The translations under genes and the position numbers were made by a program. Of a DNA stretch of 64,000 bases, positions 1 through 8,820 are shown one piece after another. The notes below the pieces were generated by a model. The model made no database searches. It saw nothing but the letters and a program-made list of their open reading frames with translations, and had not been told where the DNA came from. Position 1 is the stretch's first letter, and each line of letters starts with the position of its first letter. The stretch comes from Saprospiraceae bacterium (lineage in GTDB: Bacteria; Bacteroidota; Bacteroidia; Chitinophagales; Saprospiraceae), in NCBI GenBank assembly GCA_013001595.1, contig JABDMH010000004.1:62001-126000 (forward strand), in the 5' to 3' direction.

Positions 1-741
1 CTTAGTAATCCATACATTGCCTCCCACGACACTATGATGACCAATGATCGTCTCTCCGCCAAGGATGGTTGCTCCTGAATAGAGTACGACATAATCTTCA
101 ATGGTTGGATGTCTTTTCTTTTGTGCATCTGCCTTGTTCACGCTGAGTGCTCCTAAGGTCACCCCTTGGTAGATCTTCACGTGGTTGCCAATAATGCTGG
201 TCTCTCCAATGACAATACCGGTACCATGATCGATGCAAAAATCTGAACCTATTTGTGCACCGGGATGAATGTCAATTCCAGTGTGACTATGTGCATGTTC
301 TGATAGCATGCGCGGGATGACCCCTACACCAAGTATATGCAATTCATGAGCTATCCTGTGAGCGGCAATGGCATAAAATCCAGGATAGGTCCGGACAACT
401 TCGCGCTTACTGCGTGCGGCAGGATCGCCTGCCTCCATGGCAGCTATATCTAGGTCCAAAGCATCGTGTACGTACTCGAGCTTAGAAAAAAATTGATTGG
501 AAATGCCCTTGGCATCGAGGCCATGATTGCTGTCCTCAGTACAAATGATGTCAAATAAGGAGGCCTTGAGCCATTCGACGTGCGATTCGAAAGCCCTGTA
601 CTGATCAAATCGATCATCGGAGAAGTCGGGGAATAATGTACCGAGCAATTCCTTAAAAAATCCAGCTACCTTTTCAGGAGACGGACAATTGTGGCTATCG
701 CGATGCTGCTTAAACAGTTTTTCTAAAAAAGACCGATTCAT
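1..741 (-). CDS. Serine O-acetyltransferase (EpsC/CysE type), 3' end cut by window
   Basis: Makes O-acetylserine from serine and acetyl-CoA, the first step of cysteine synthesis, in the cytoplasm. It reads from an ATG at 741 to the window edge, 247 codons without a stop. An alpha-helical N-terminal part is followed by a left-handed beta-helix with hexapeptide repeats (GIDIHPGAQIG, CIDHGTGIVIGET, VTLGAL). The DHGTG stretch carries the catalytic Asp-His pair of the family. The long N-terminal region matches the EpsC form common in Bacteroidota. Only about 20 C-terminal residues should be missing. It could be named cysE or epsC; family assignment is secure. Confidence 0.93.
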   Translation of the reverse strand, partial: MNRSFLEKLFKQHRDSHNCPSPEKVAGFFKELLGTLFPDFSDDRFDQYRAFESHVEWLKASLFDIICTEDSNHGLDAKGISNQFFSKLEYVHDALDLDIAAMEAGDPAARSKREVVRTYPGFYAIAAHRIAHELHILGVGVIPRMLSEHAHSHTGIDIHPGAQIGSDFCIDHGTGIVIGETSIIGNHVKIYQGVTLGALSVNKADAQKKRHPTIEDYVVLYSGATILGGETIIGHHSVVGGNVWITK

Positions 742-861
742 AAACTAAGCAATTGACTCCAGGTACTTGGAAACAAGACGTTGTTACCACAATATATTGT
801 AAAAATCATACATATGATAAAAGGCGAACTTTGAATCTACAATGTTAGAACTTAATCTATG

Positions 862-1866
862 TCATTTTCTCAGTGCCCTGATACCCTCCCAGATCGGTTC
901 TTTTACTTCAATACCAATTTTTGCACTAATGGCTCTTCGTCCAGCAGTCCTTTCACCGGGAAAATATATCGGTTGACCTTCTTTTTCCGGAAGAGCGCTT
1001 CGATAAAAGTCTAAGACGCTATTTACAAGCTGGTTGTAAGCTTCATTTGCATACAACTTACTTGGATCTATGCAAATAAAGACTTGAGATAAATTGGTTT
1101 CAGCATCGTATGTACCGATTTCTGCTGTAGTTTTGCCACCGCTCAAAGTTGCTGCTAGGAGATCGATCATTAAGCTTAAGCCAGATCCTTTCCAATACCC
1201 GGTCTGCAATATTCTTTTGCTCGCTATGATGGCTGTGGGATCGGTGGTTAAGTCGCCTTCATGGTCGTAGCCACCGGGAAACGGTAGTGATGTGCCGTTT
1301 AATTTATGTTGATGCAATTTGCCATAGGAAAACTGCGACAGTGACATATCAATAACGATATGTCCTTGTGACCGAGGAAGGGCAATTACAATAGGGTTGT
1401 TACCTGTCGTGGGTGTTTGTCCTCCCCATGGAGGCATATTGGGCATTGTATTGGTAAAGCAAATCGCAATACAACCTGATGCTGCAGCCTGCCATCCATA
1501 GCTTCCGCCTCGCATCCAGTGATTTGTGTTACTCAATGCCACACAACCTAGCACATGTTTCTTAGCCAGCTCCACAGCTCGATTCATACTTTTCCAAGCA
1601 TTTAGCGGACCTGCTCCTCCTTGTCCGTCCCATCTTTCCACATGACCAAATGAGCTCCTTAAGCTGACGTCCGCTCCTGGATCAATCACTCCCTTCCTAC
1701 AGTTCTTGACAAATTCCGCAAATCTGTTGATTCCATGGGAATGATATCCGTCCATACTTGACGAGGTGAAGATATGGGCGATCCTTTCTGCTGCTGGCTC
1801 CTTGAAGCCCTCACTACTTAAGATTGCCTTCAACGTCGAATTCATTTGCTCAGCAGGTATCAGCAT
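862..1866 (-). CDS. Malate/L-lactate dehydrogenase family oxidoreductase (DlgD/YiaK-like)
   Basis: 334-aa NAD(P)H-dependent oxidoreductase of the Ldh_2 family, which includes malate, ureidoglycolate and 2,3-diketo-L-gulonate dehydrogenases. The start is an ATG at 1866. The motif DGYHSHGINR (residues 39-48) places the family's catalytic His at 44, and the phosphate/nicotinamide-binding GNNPI segment and a C-terminal GYWKGSGLSLMID segment are present. There is no signal peptide, so it is cytoplasmic. It stands downstream of a SusCD/DUF1080/Gfo-Idh cluster on the same strand, which suggests reduction of a keto-sugar or keto-sugar acid made by that locus. The exact substrate cannot be read from sequence. 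Confidence 0.85.
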   Translation of the reverse strand: MLIPAEQMNSTLKAILSSEGFKEPAAERIAHIFTSSSMDGYHSHGINRFAEFVKNCRKGVIDPGADVSLRSSFGHVERWDGQGGAGPLNAWKSMNRAVELAKKHVLGCVALSNTNHWMRGGSYGWQAAASGCIAICFTNTMPNMPPWGGQTPTTGNNPIVIALPRSQGHIVIDMSLSQFSYGKLHQHKLNGTSLPFPGGYDHEGDLTTDPTAIIASKRILQTGYWKGSGLSLMIDLLAATLSGGKTTAEIGTYDAETNLSQVFICIDPSKLYANEAYNQLVNSVLDFYRSALPEKEGQPIYFPGERTAGRRAISAKIGIEVKEPIWEGIRALRK

Positions 1867-1891
1867 ACAGTCTTAATTAGAGTCGGATCCA

Positions 1892-2755
1892 TTAATATAG
1901 GCACGTTTTGGGCCTTGAACAGATGAAGTATGGTTTGTAGTTCTTTGCACGCTTGTCCATACAGCCGCAGAGATTTAGCAATTCCACCTTTCTAAAAGCT
2001 ACTGGGTGACTTTCACTTTGTAATGATATGTATCCCTCAGAGAGTGGCTTGCCATCTTTCTTTGCCATCGGATCAAAATCATTGACTACCCCTCCACCTA
2101 TCTGCGGTTTACTATAGCGCAATACCTCATTTCCTTCTACATAATGGATGAGTAGGGAATCCCCTAAGACCAATGCTTCTGCCTCTACCCATTGATCACC
2201 ATGATAGGTCTTTGATGCTGAAGATGTGCAATGTGAAGCCAGGATGGTATCGGCCAACAATACCTCAGTACCGGGTGTGCAAAGGTTCATGGTAGATCGT
2301 GGATCTTTGCCATTTCCACCAAGCAGTTGGGCTTCGATCGAGATGGGAAAATCTTGATCAAGGCCGATGGTGTTAGGAGCCTGACAGTGCAGCATGATAC
2401 CGCTATTTCGTATGGCCCACCCTGGACCGTTTTTCGCTTGCTCACCAAAAAATCGATAAGAGATTCGAAGGCGATAATGAGAAAATGGATCTTTATAAAA
2501 AAGGTGTCCAAATCTCTGATCAAATTCATCATACGCATCGTAGTTGGTTACAATGGTGCCGTCAGTGACTTGGAAGGTTTGTCCAAAATTATCATCTAAA
2601 GTATGGCCTCTGATTTTCGGTGTCCAGTTTTCTAAATTGGCACCATTGAATAGTGGCAGCCATTCCTCATTTTCATTGGGCACGCCGGCTGATTGACATG
2701 CGCCTAGATTGATGATTACGAGCCCAAGGAAGAGCTTAACCATATTTCCTACCAT
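1892..2755 (-). CDS. DUF1080 (3-keto-disaccharide hydrolase-like) lipoprotein
   Basis: 287-aa exported protein with a lipobox (LGAC) after a short hydrophobic segment. ATGs at 2755 and 2743 are both possible; the second gives a cleaner signal peptide. The body is one DUF1080 jelly-roll domain, recognised by its start (LFNGANLENWTPK) and the internal NSGIMLHC and IEAQLLGG stretches. Members act on 3-keto-glycosides, cleaving the glycosidic bond after a Gfo/Idh/MocA enzyme has oxidised C3. The C-terminus adds a cysteine-rich tail (CGCMDKRAKNYKP), which looks like a small extra binding or fold-stabilising element. It lies 68 bp downstream of the oxidoreductase gene, probably in one operon. Confidence 0.85.
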   Translation of the reverse strand: MVGNMVKLFLGLVIINLGACQSAGVPNENEEWLPLFNGANLENWTPKIRGHTLDDNFGQTFQVTDGTIVTNYDAYDEFDQRFGHLFYKDPFSHYRLRISYRFFGEQAKNGPGWAIRNSGIMLHCQAPNTIGLDQDFPISIEAQLLGGNGKDPRSTMNLCTPGTEVLLADTILASHCTSSASKTYHGDQWVEAEALVLGDSLLIHYVEGNEVLRYSKPQIGGGVVNDFDPMAKKDGKPLSEGYISLQSESHPVAFRKVELLNLCGCMDKRAKNYKPYFICSRPKTCLY

Positions 2756-2823
2756 AACCTACCAAATACTTTTGTTTAATATGGAATGCGGCATTAAAGG
2801 ATCACTCAGAGAAACACGTTGCA

Positions 2824-4146
2824 TCAGATGGTGGGTTCCCAACCATATTCGTAATCACGAGTCCACATACTTGCGGCCTCTGAATCGCCGACTATGTGGC
2901 CATTTAGCGGATTAATATCCAGGGTGCGGCCATGGTGTTGCGAAATGTTGCCAAGGTGGGGTAGGAGGTTGCTCTTATAGCCATCATCAACCGGAGCAGC
3001 CAGGGTCTCACCTTGTCTAATCCCATTGCAGAAATTATTCATGTGGAAGGTAGTCAGCCCCCCAGCACCGACTAAGTCCATGGTGCCTGAATCCGTAGCT
3101 TCTGTCATTTCTTTAATGACATTGCCATCCAGATCATAAGCAAAATATCCTCCACGATCCATCATGATGGTTCCTTTAGTACCGTGTATTGTCACCCCTC
3201 TACCCCGATCAAAGAACTTATGACCGTTGCAACTTCTACCCTCCCATGTGATCATTTTACTACCCTCGAATTCGAAATTTGCAACCTGAGTATCGTAAAA
3301 TTCCCAGTCATCCTCAAAGTGGAATCGCCCACCATTTGAGCTCACTCTCGTAGGGTAGTCCACATCCAAGGCCCAACGACAGATGTCGATCTCATGTGTA
3401 CCATTGTTGTTAATCTCGCCGGTGCCCCAGTTCCAGAACCAATGCCAGTTATAATGCACATAATTGTCTCGGTAAGCTCGCCTCGGAGCGGGTCCTTGCC
3501 AAAGCTCCCAATCCAACCATTCTGGAACAGCAACTTCTTGTCCTTTTCCTATTGATTTTCGATTGCTGCCATACCATGCCTTTCCATGATAGACATCTCC
3601 AATAAGTCCATATCGGATGTCCATGATGGCTTGTTTAGAAGCAAGGCCTGAGCGTTGTTGATTGCCCATTTGTACCAAGCGATCATATTTTTTTTGTACC
3701 GCTACCAGCAGTTCTCCTTCTCCAGGATTATGGCAGCACGGTTTCTCCACATAAATGTGTTTGCCGGCTTTGGCACCCATGATGGCCATGGGTGCATGCC
3801 AATGGTCAGGACTAGCTATGGCAATTGCATCAATGTTTGGGTCTTCCAATATTTTCCGAAAATCCTTGTACCCCATCGGTTTCTTACCACTTCGCTTTTC
3901 GACATTGGCTTGAGCAGCTTCGACTACTCTGCTGTCAACATCACAGACAGCGGTTATTGCAGTGTTTCTTACATCACTAATCGAACTGATCAAGGCTTTT
4001 CCCCGGCTATTAATGCCGATGACTGCAAAGTTTATTCGATCATTGGCACTTGGTATGTTCGCGTAGTTGGCGGCTGACATACCCACGGTCAAACCAACAG
4101 TACTCAACGCGGTTTTTTTTATGAAGGCCCTTCTTGATTTTGTCAT
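2824..4146 (-). CDS. Gfo/Idh/MocA family oxidoreductase, Tat-exported
   Basis: 440-aa NAD(P)-dependent sugar oxidoreductase. The N-terminus has a twin-arginine signal (SRRAFIKK, residues 4-11, then a hydrophobic stretch), so it is exported folded with its cofactor. The Rossmann domain starts near residue 39 (FAVIGINSRGK), and the family EKP motif is at residues 134-136. The C-terminal domain is the usual open beta-sheet. It sits 13 bp from a double DUF1080 gene and just upstream of another DUF1080 gene. In Bacteroides, such pairs oxidise glycosides at C3 and then eliminate the sugar bond, so a periplasmic 3-keto-glycoside role is likely by inference. The substrate is unknown. Confidence 0.9.
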   Translation of the reverse strand: MTKSRRAFIKKTALSTVGLTVGMSAANYANIPSANDRINFAVIGINSRGKALISSISDVRNTAITAVCDVDSRVVEAAQANVEKRSGKKPMGYKDFRKILEDPNIDAIAIASPDHWHAPMAIMGAKAGKHIYVEKPCCHNPGEGELLVAVQKKYDRLVQMGNQQRSGLASKQAIMDIRYGLIGDVYHGKAWYGSNRKSIGKGQEVAVPEWLDWELWQGPAPRRAYRDNYVHYNWHWFWNWGTGEINNNGTHEIDICRWALDVDYPTRVSSNGGRFHFEDDWEFYDTQVANFEFEGSKMITWEGRSCNGHKFFDRGRGVTIHGTKGTIMMDRGGYFAYDLDGNVIKEMTEATDSGTMDLVGAGGLTTFHMNNFCNGIRQGETLAAPVDDGYKSNLLPHLGNISQHHGRTLDINPLNGHIVGDSEAASMWTRDYEYGWEPTI

Positions 4147-4158
4147 CGATCAGTCAAT

Positions 4159-5541
4159 TTAGAATTCCCTGATTTTGATGTTCTTAAAATAAACTGTATT
4201 TCCATGATCCTGCAACAAGATGCGTCCGCTATCACCTCTACCAAAATTGTCCCATTTGGCATACTTGCTCTTCTCGACCAGTGCGGCGAAGGTCTGTGAC
4301 CATCGATCGAATTCCACGACCATGATGTTATTTAACCAATGTTGAACATGACCTCCCTTCACCACAATGCGGGCACGATTCCATCCTGTGGGGGATACTC
4401 GTTTTTGATCTCGGCTAGGCTCAGAGAGGTTGTCTGCCCTTATGAGGTCATACAGCGATCCTACGGTACGATTGCCGCCAACTCCTTCCTTAGCATCAGG
4501 ATGCACCTTGTCATCAAGAACTTGAAATTCTAGACCGATGGCTGATCCTTCACCTTTGTTGAGTTCAGAATCGACAAAGTACTTGATGCCACTATTGGCC
4601 CCTTCGGTCATTTTAAAATCAACAATCAATTCGAAATTACTAAAGCGATCTCGCGTCACGATATCTCCACCATGTGCAGATTCAGCTCCTCCGGATTCCA
4701 AGACAGTGAGCACTCCATCCTCCATTTGCCAACCAGCTGAGGGGAAATTTTCGCTTTTTGCTGCTCGCCAACCGGCAGCGGTTTCACCATTCCAGAGCAT
4801 CCGCCATCCGGTACGCTTTTCGTGCTCGGTGAGGTTGCTGGAATAATTGAATTGTGGGACTTGCGGATCTGGGGCCATACGATACATCTCCAAATCTTCA
4901 GTGAGAATGCGTATGTTTTTCCAACGAATCGTCTTGCCCACTAGTGCTTCATCGTTTATGCTGTGCACTTGCAAGCCTATGAAACCACTAGCAGTCATGT
5001 CATCTACCAGGTTGGCGCATTGGATGCCATTTACCCAGGTGCGAATGTCGTGCCCAATGGCTTCAATTCTGATGTGATTCCAGTCACCCACATTGAATGC
5101 TTGTGCCCCCTTTTCATTCCTGGTGAGTGGATAAAGCCAGCCCCGACGAGCTTCATCATAGATTCCAGCGGTCCATCTTCTGTCAGATGGGTCCAGTTCG
5201 ACTTGGTATCCATGAACCCTGCCATCTCGATATTCTGGTATGCTATTACTTCTAATTTGGCATCCAGAGTTCAGCCCATAGGCCAGATTGACGTCCATCT
5301 CAAGGATGAAATCATCGTAGTTTTTTTCTGTACACATGAACGTATTGGGTGTTCCCAGTTCAGAAATTCCGATAATGGCACCATCTTCAATTTTGTACTT
5401 GGCGGTGCCATTTTTCTTTGTCCATCCATCGAAATTTTCACCGTTGAAAAGGTCAAGCCATGGTGTGTCTTCTTGAGCAATAGTTACACTCGTAATTAAA
5501 AGTGTCAAGCATAATAGAAAATAAGTTTGCTTTAAGATCAT
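4159..5541 (-). CDS. Secreted protein with two DUF1080 domains
   Basis: 460-aa exported protein. An ATG at 5541 gives a clean signal peptide (ILKQTYFLLCLTLLITS...AQ); an upstream in-frame start at 5592 would only add 17 residues before it. Two tandem DUF1080 domains follow, one starting LFNGENFDGWTKK near residue 30 and one starting MLWNGETAAGWRA near residue 250. Both keep the NSG(C/I) signature and the beta-jelly-roll pattern. Tandem domains may give one catalytic and one sugar-binding unit, or two active sites. It is 12 bp from the Tat-exported oxidoreductase gene and is the most upstream gene of that cluster. Confidence 0.87.
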   Translation of the reverse strand: MILKQTYFLLCLTLLITSVTIAQEDTPWLDLFNGENFDGWTKKNGTAKYKIEDGAIIGISELGTPNTFMCTEKNYDDFILEMDVNLAYGLNSGCQIRSNSIPEYRDGRVHGYQVELDPSDRRWTAGIYDEARRGWLYPLTRNEKGAQAFNVGDWNHIRIEAIGHDIRTWVNGIQCANLVDDMTASGFIGLQVHSINDEALVGKTIRWKNIRILTEDLEMYRMAPDPQVPQFNYSSNLTEHEKRTGWRMLWNGETAAGWRAAKSENFPSAGWQMEDGVLTVLESGGAESAHGGDIVTRDRFSNFELIVDFKMTEGANSGIKYFVDSELNKGEGSAIGLEFQVLDDKVHPDAKEGVGGNRTVGSLYDLIRADNLSEPSRDQKRVSPTGWNRARIVVKGGHVQHWLNNIMVVEFDRWSQTFAALVEKSKYAKWDNFGRGDSGRILLQDHGNTVYFKNIKIREF

Positions 5542-5763
5542 CGTTTTAAATTGATTACAAAATATGAGAGAATGCAAAGAGTTTAGCGTCAATATGGGTG
5601 TGTTCAGTTCAAACTGGAGCTCGCTTTAGGCTTACCTTAACCTACATAGAGACCCTGCAAGAACTACTGTACATAAGTAGAGCTAAGGTAACAAAACCAG
5701 AAATAAAATTGACACCTTTCCTACAAGGGCAATGCGTCAGTTTCGACTCTTGAGCATATAAGA

Positions 5764-5938
5764 CTAGGCTAGATTATACCCTGAATTCTGCGGGGACCTT
5801 TCATCCGCTCGGTCAATTTGATTTTGCAGCTATGGGTCTCATGAAGTGCAAGTCCTGGATGTTGGGACCACCGACTGGATTATTGGCATTAGTAAGCTCC
5901 ACCAACGCGTTGATACGCGTTAGGTCCCTTCATCAATG
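5764..5938 (-). pseudogene. Decayed duplicate of the susD 3' end
   Basis: Read on the minus strand this matches the last 55 or so codons of the intact susD at 7094. Conserved peptides include NPVGGPNIQD and the terminal PQNSGY. Damage is plain: the codons matching Arg-Trp of HRWMD are both TGA, and one extra base within the codons for MRPVPQ shifts the frame. Similarity continues past the stop into the degenerate 3' flank, down to about 5667, where the shared string ccagaaataaaattg is still intact. This is a fossil of a tandem susD copy. It has no coding potential. Confidence 0.85.
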
Positions 5939-6011
5939 ACTTATTGTAACAAATCTGGAGGTCTGAATGATCTGAGACGATCCGAACTGAAGGTCGGATA
6001 TGGCTCTTAAG

Positions 6012-6677
6012 CTAAAATCGGTCGACAAGACATCTCAGATTGTCCTTGAGATAGTACTTTCCCCTATCATTTATCTTGATTTCAATTTCTCCTTGAGAAC
6101 CAGTCAATATCACTCTGTCCAGTGTCTTTCTAGAAAACTTCTTTATCATAGCTTTTTGGATCGCTATGAAAACGGACTCATCAGAGTCTTTCTGCAGTCT
6201 ATAGTCAGCAAATAGGCAACTGAATGTGGGCCTATTGCTACAATCTGCGTCGGCAAAATGTAACAGTTCTACGGTCTCTCCATCCTCAAATATCACATTC
6301 ACTTTGCCTTGACCTGGGGAGGCACATCCAAGTTTTACATTTGATGAAAAATTAATGATGTAATTGTTATCAATCCTCAAAGCCAGCACCTGCAAGTTGT
6401 GCTTACGTCCTATGTTTCTTCGCCTCAGCGCCACTGTCCTTTCATGTGTGAGTTGATTCACCTCATCTAAATCAATATCGCAGCGCAGGATTTGTTCGAT
6501 TTCCGGCAGCGGTATTTTGGTCTGTGAGCCTACAATTGTTTCTATCCGAATATACTTATCGGTTTCTTCAATAATATTGACACCATATCTGGCGCCATTC
6601 TTCATAACGATAGAGTCAGCTTGTGCAAAGGAATACAGAGACAAACAGATGGCAAAAGCTGTTAATATGAGGTTCAT
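6012..6677 (-). CDS. Secreted protein of unknown function
   Basis: 221-aa protein with a signal peptide (LILTAFAICLSLYSFAQA). The N-terminal part (residues 20-65) has the form of a short beta-rich segment, SIVMKNGARYGVNIIEE...KIPLPEIEQILR, reminiscent of small proteins that describe a 'key-value' response, but no family is recognised. Two Cys pairs (CASPG; CSNRPTFSC) may form disulfides in the periplasm. It is placed between the susD remnant and the intact susD, on the same strand, where a second susCD copy may once have stood. Its link to carbohydrate use is by position only. Confidence 0.65.
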   Translation of the reverse strand: MNLILTAFAICLSLYSFAQADSIVMKNGARYGVNIIEETDKYIRIETIVGSQTKIPLPEIEQILRCDIDLDEVNQLTHERTVALRRRNIGRKHNLQVLALRIDNNYIINFSSNVKLGCASPGQGKVNVIFEDGETVELLHFADADCSNRPTFSCLFADYRLQKDSDESVFIAIQKAMIKKFSRKTLDRVILTGSQGEIEIKINDRGKYYLKDNLRCLVDRF

Positions 6678-7030
6678 CTGGTAAACTTAATACTTCACCA
6701 ATGCAAATGCAAGATTATCGGATGTTTGCTAGGGTTTAAGTCTGCCGACTTAACCATATATCAATACGAGTAAAATGTATCGTGATCTGGTAAGCCAATA
6801 TCTTGATCAGGCAGGGGTGACACAGATCGAGCTCCTGTTCCGGCTTGAGAGGCACTTACATGTCAGGACGGATTTAGTCAGGTTTTGTACCGAGAGATGT
6901 TTTCAGATCTTAAGTCAATTCAGGCTTTGGAAATCAAACTATTTCATGCAACTTCTCATTGGATGAAATGCATCAACTTCGATTTTCTTCGACAATTGTG
7001 CATCTGTAGTGATAAGGTAATAAACCAGAA
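6678..7030. other. Intergenic, no supported gene
   Basis: Between the unknown secreted protein and the susD terminator. A plus-strand ORF of 63 codons (6775-6966) has no recognisable family, lies opposite to its neighbours and is probably chance. Since a susD fossil lies nearby, this may be decayed DNA of the same duplication, but no similarity could be traced by eye. Confidence 0.4.
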
Positions 7031-7064
7031 ATAAAATTGGCGCCCTTCCTACGAAAGGCGCCAA
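7031..7064 (-). terminator. Rho-independent terminator of susCD
   Basis: Perfect 8-bp stem (ttggcgcc 7037-7044 / ggcgccaa 7057-7064) followed on the minus strand by attttatttc. It lies 30 bp past the susD stop. The corresponding position beside the susD fossil (near 5700-5720) keeps flanking bases but has lost the stem. Confidence 0.8.
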
Positions 7065-7093
7065 TATCGGTTCTTGAAGGAGTGAGATTGATC

Positions 7094-8800
7094 TTAAAAG
7101 TACCCTGAATTCTGTGGGTATCCTCCATCCGTTCTATCAATTTGATTTTGCGGTACGGGTCTCATAATGTGAAAGTCCTGGATGTTTGGACCACCAACCG
7201 GATTATGGGCACGAACACGCTCCACCAAAGTGTTGGTCCGTGTCAGGTCCATCCATCGATGACCCTCTCCCAGCAATTCCCTGGCTCGTTCATCAAGAAT
7301 AAAATCAAGATTCACATCTGCCGCAGTGATCTCCATGGCTGCTTTATTTCCTGGCCAAGCTCCCCTTCTTCTTACTGTATTAATATCCTCGGCTGCTCCA
7401 TCCATGTTTCCAAGTTTCATTCTTGCTTCAGCCCTGAGCAAGTGAGCTTCTCCCAGTCGCATTAGAATGAAGTCTCTCTGTCCCTGTGTCTTCTGGCGAT
7501 CAGGACGCGTGTCATCAATCCATTTGTTGAGCGATGGGAAAATCCGCAAGTGCTGTGGGCATTCAAAACAATAATCCTTTTCCCGGGTATATACTGTATA
7601 ACGAGCCTTGCCAATACGATCCTCGGTCCAGTCTTGATCACGCATAGGTCCGGGAATAAATAAAGCCGTATCACCCACTTCAAATTTAGGCATACCAACT
7701 TGAGATGCATTTACATAGCCTGCTGTAACTTCCTCCTGCGTCCATACAGGTATGGTTTCTGACTTATTGGAGATCCAAGCATGCTTGAAAGTTTTATCAT
7801 AGCGTGCATCAACATCTCTATCCCAAAGTCCTAAGGTGTAATTGGTTGGTCGAAAACGTTTCCATGGACGGCCATTGTTAACATCCCTTTGCATACCCGG
7901 ACGGACATCATATTCAAATAGGAAATAAAGGTGACCACGGTGACCTTGACCGTCAATACCTTCATCCACTTGAGATTTACTGTTTTGTACCGACCAAACG
8001 ATCTCAGAATGCTCTTCATTTCCAATTTCCCAAAGGCTTGCATAGTCATCCAGAAGAGCAAAACCGTAATTTTCGATCACATTAGTAAACAACTGCTCTG
8101 CTTGCGCAGCATCGCTGCCTTCGGCAAATGATTTCCAGCTGCGGCGCAATAGTGCTTTCCCCAGAAGAAACTCAGCTGCAGGCTTGGTAGCTCTACCAAA
8201 ATCACTCTGAGATTCAGGTAAATTCGCAATGGCAAATTCCAGGTCAGGTACAATAGCTTGTGCATATACATCCGCGATCGCCGTACGATTGGCAGTAATT
8301 TCAACGCCCTCTGTTTCCTCCAAAGTCAAATGTACATCACCATAGTGGGAAGTCAACATGAAATAGAATAGAGCACGTAGAAATCGTACCTCTGCAATGC
8401 GTGCTGTCTTATCCGCTTCCGGAATATCTAAGGTCGTAGAACGATTGATGACCGCATTTGCTTGGTTAATGCCCTGGTAAAAGTCCCTCCAGGTATCTCT
8501 CACAAAATTTTGATTGGGATTAAGCCCACCATCATAGCGATTGAGCACCTTGTGGCCTCCATCTGCACCTTCCGTATAGGTATCTGTACCGAAGACCGAC
8601 ATGGTAAATCCACGCTCTGGACCAAAGAAAGGTTTATTCCACCAATAGGTAGCTTTCACCGCATCCTCAAAACCCTGAGCAGTAGTGTAGTAGGAAGAAG
8701 CCGAGACATCGCTAACCAGTTCTTCCTCAAGAAATTTTTCACAAGACTGACTGGTCATCGCCAGTAGTGCAAGTGCCAAAAGATATATTTTATTTGTCAT
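7094..8800 (-). CDS. SusD/RagB-family outer-membrane glycan-binding lipoprotein
   Basis: 568 aa from the ATG at 8800 (another ATG lies four codons upstream at 8812). A lipoprotein signal ends in TSQSC, so the protein is anchored at the cell surface. The N-terminal SusD-like TPR region carries the usual EADKTARIAEVRFLRALFYF helix and the C-terminus ends with the family's GGYPQNSGYF. SusD proteins cap the SusC barrel and hand it glycans or other nutrients. The gene is 20 bp from susC and ends in a strong terminator. The neighbouring DUF1080 and Gfo/Idh genes suggest a glycoside ligand. Confidence 0.93.
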   Translation of the reverse strand: MTNKIYLLALALLAMTSQSCEKFLEEELVSDVSASSYYTTAQGFEDAVKATYWWNKPFFGPERGFTMSVFGTDTYTEGADGGHKVLNRYDGGLNPNQNFVRDTWRDFYQGINQANAVINRSTTLDIPEADKTARIAEVRFLRALFYFMLTSHYGDVHLTLEETEGVEITANRTAIADVYAQAIVPDLEFAIANLPESQSDFGRATKPAAEFLLGKALLRRSWKSFAEGSDAAQAEQLFTNVIENYGFALLDDYASLWEIGNEEHSEIVWSVQNSKSQVDEGIDGQGHRGHLYFLFEYDVRPGMQRDVNNGRPWKRFRPTNYTLGLWDRDVDARYDKTFKHAWISNKSETIPVWTQEEVTAGYVNASQVGMPKFEVGDTALFIPGPMRDQDWTEDRIGKARYTVYTREKDYCFECPQHLRIFPSLNKWIDDTRPDRQKTQGQRDFILMRLGEAHLLRAEARMKLGNMDGAAEDINTVRRRGAWPGNKAAMEITAADVNLDFILDERARELLGEGHRWMDLTRTNTLVERVRAHNPVGGPNIQDFHIMRPVPQNQIDRTDGGYPQNSGYF

Positions 8801-8820
8801 TTCTATTATCATTTAATGGG

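Noticed and set aside
6775-6966. 63-codon plus-strand ORF between two minus-strand genes
   Set aside because: No family, antisense to the locus, and no ribosome-binding site; taken as chance.
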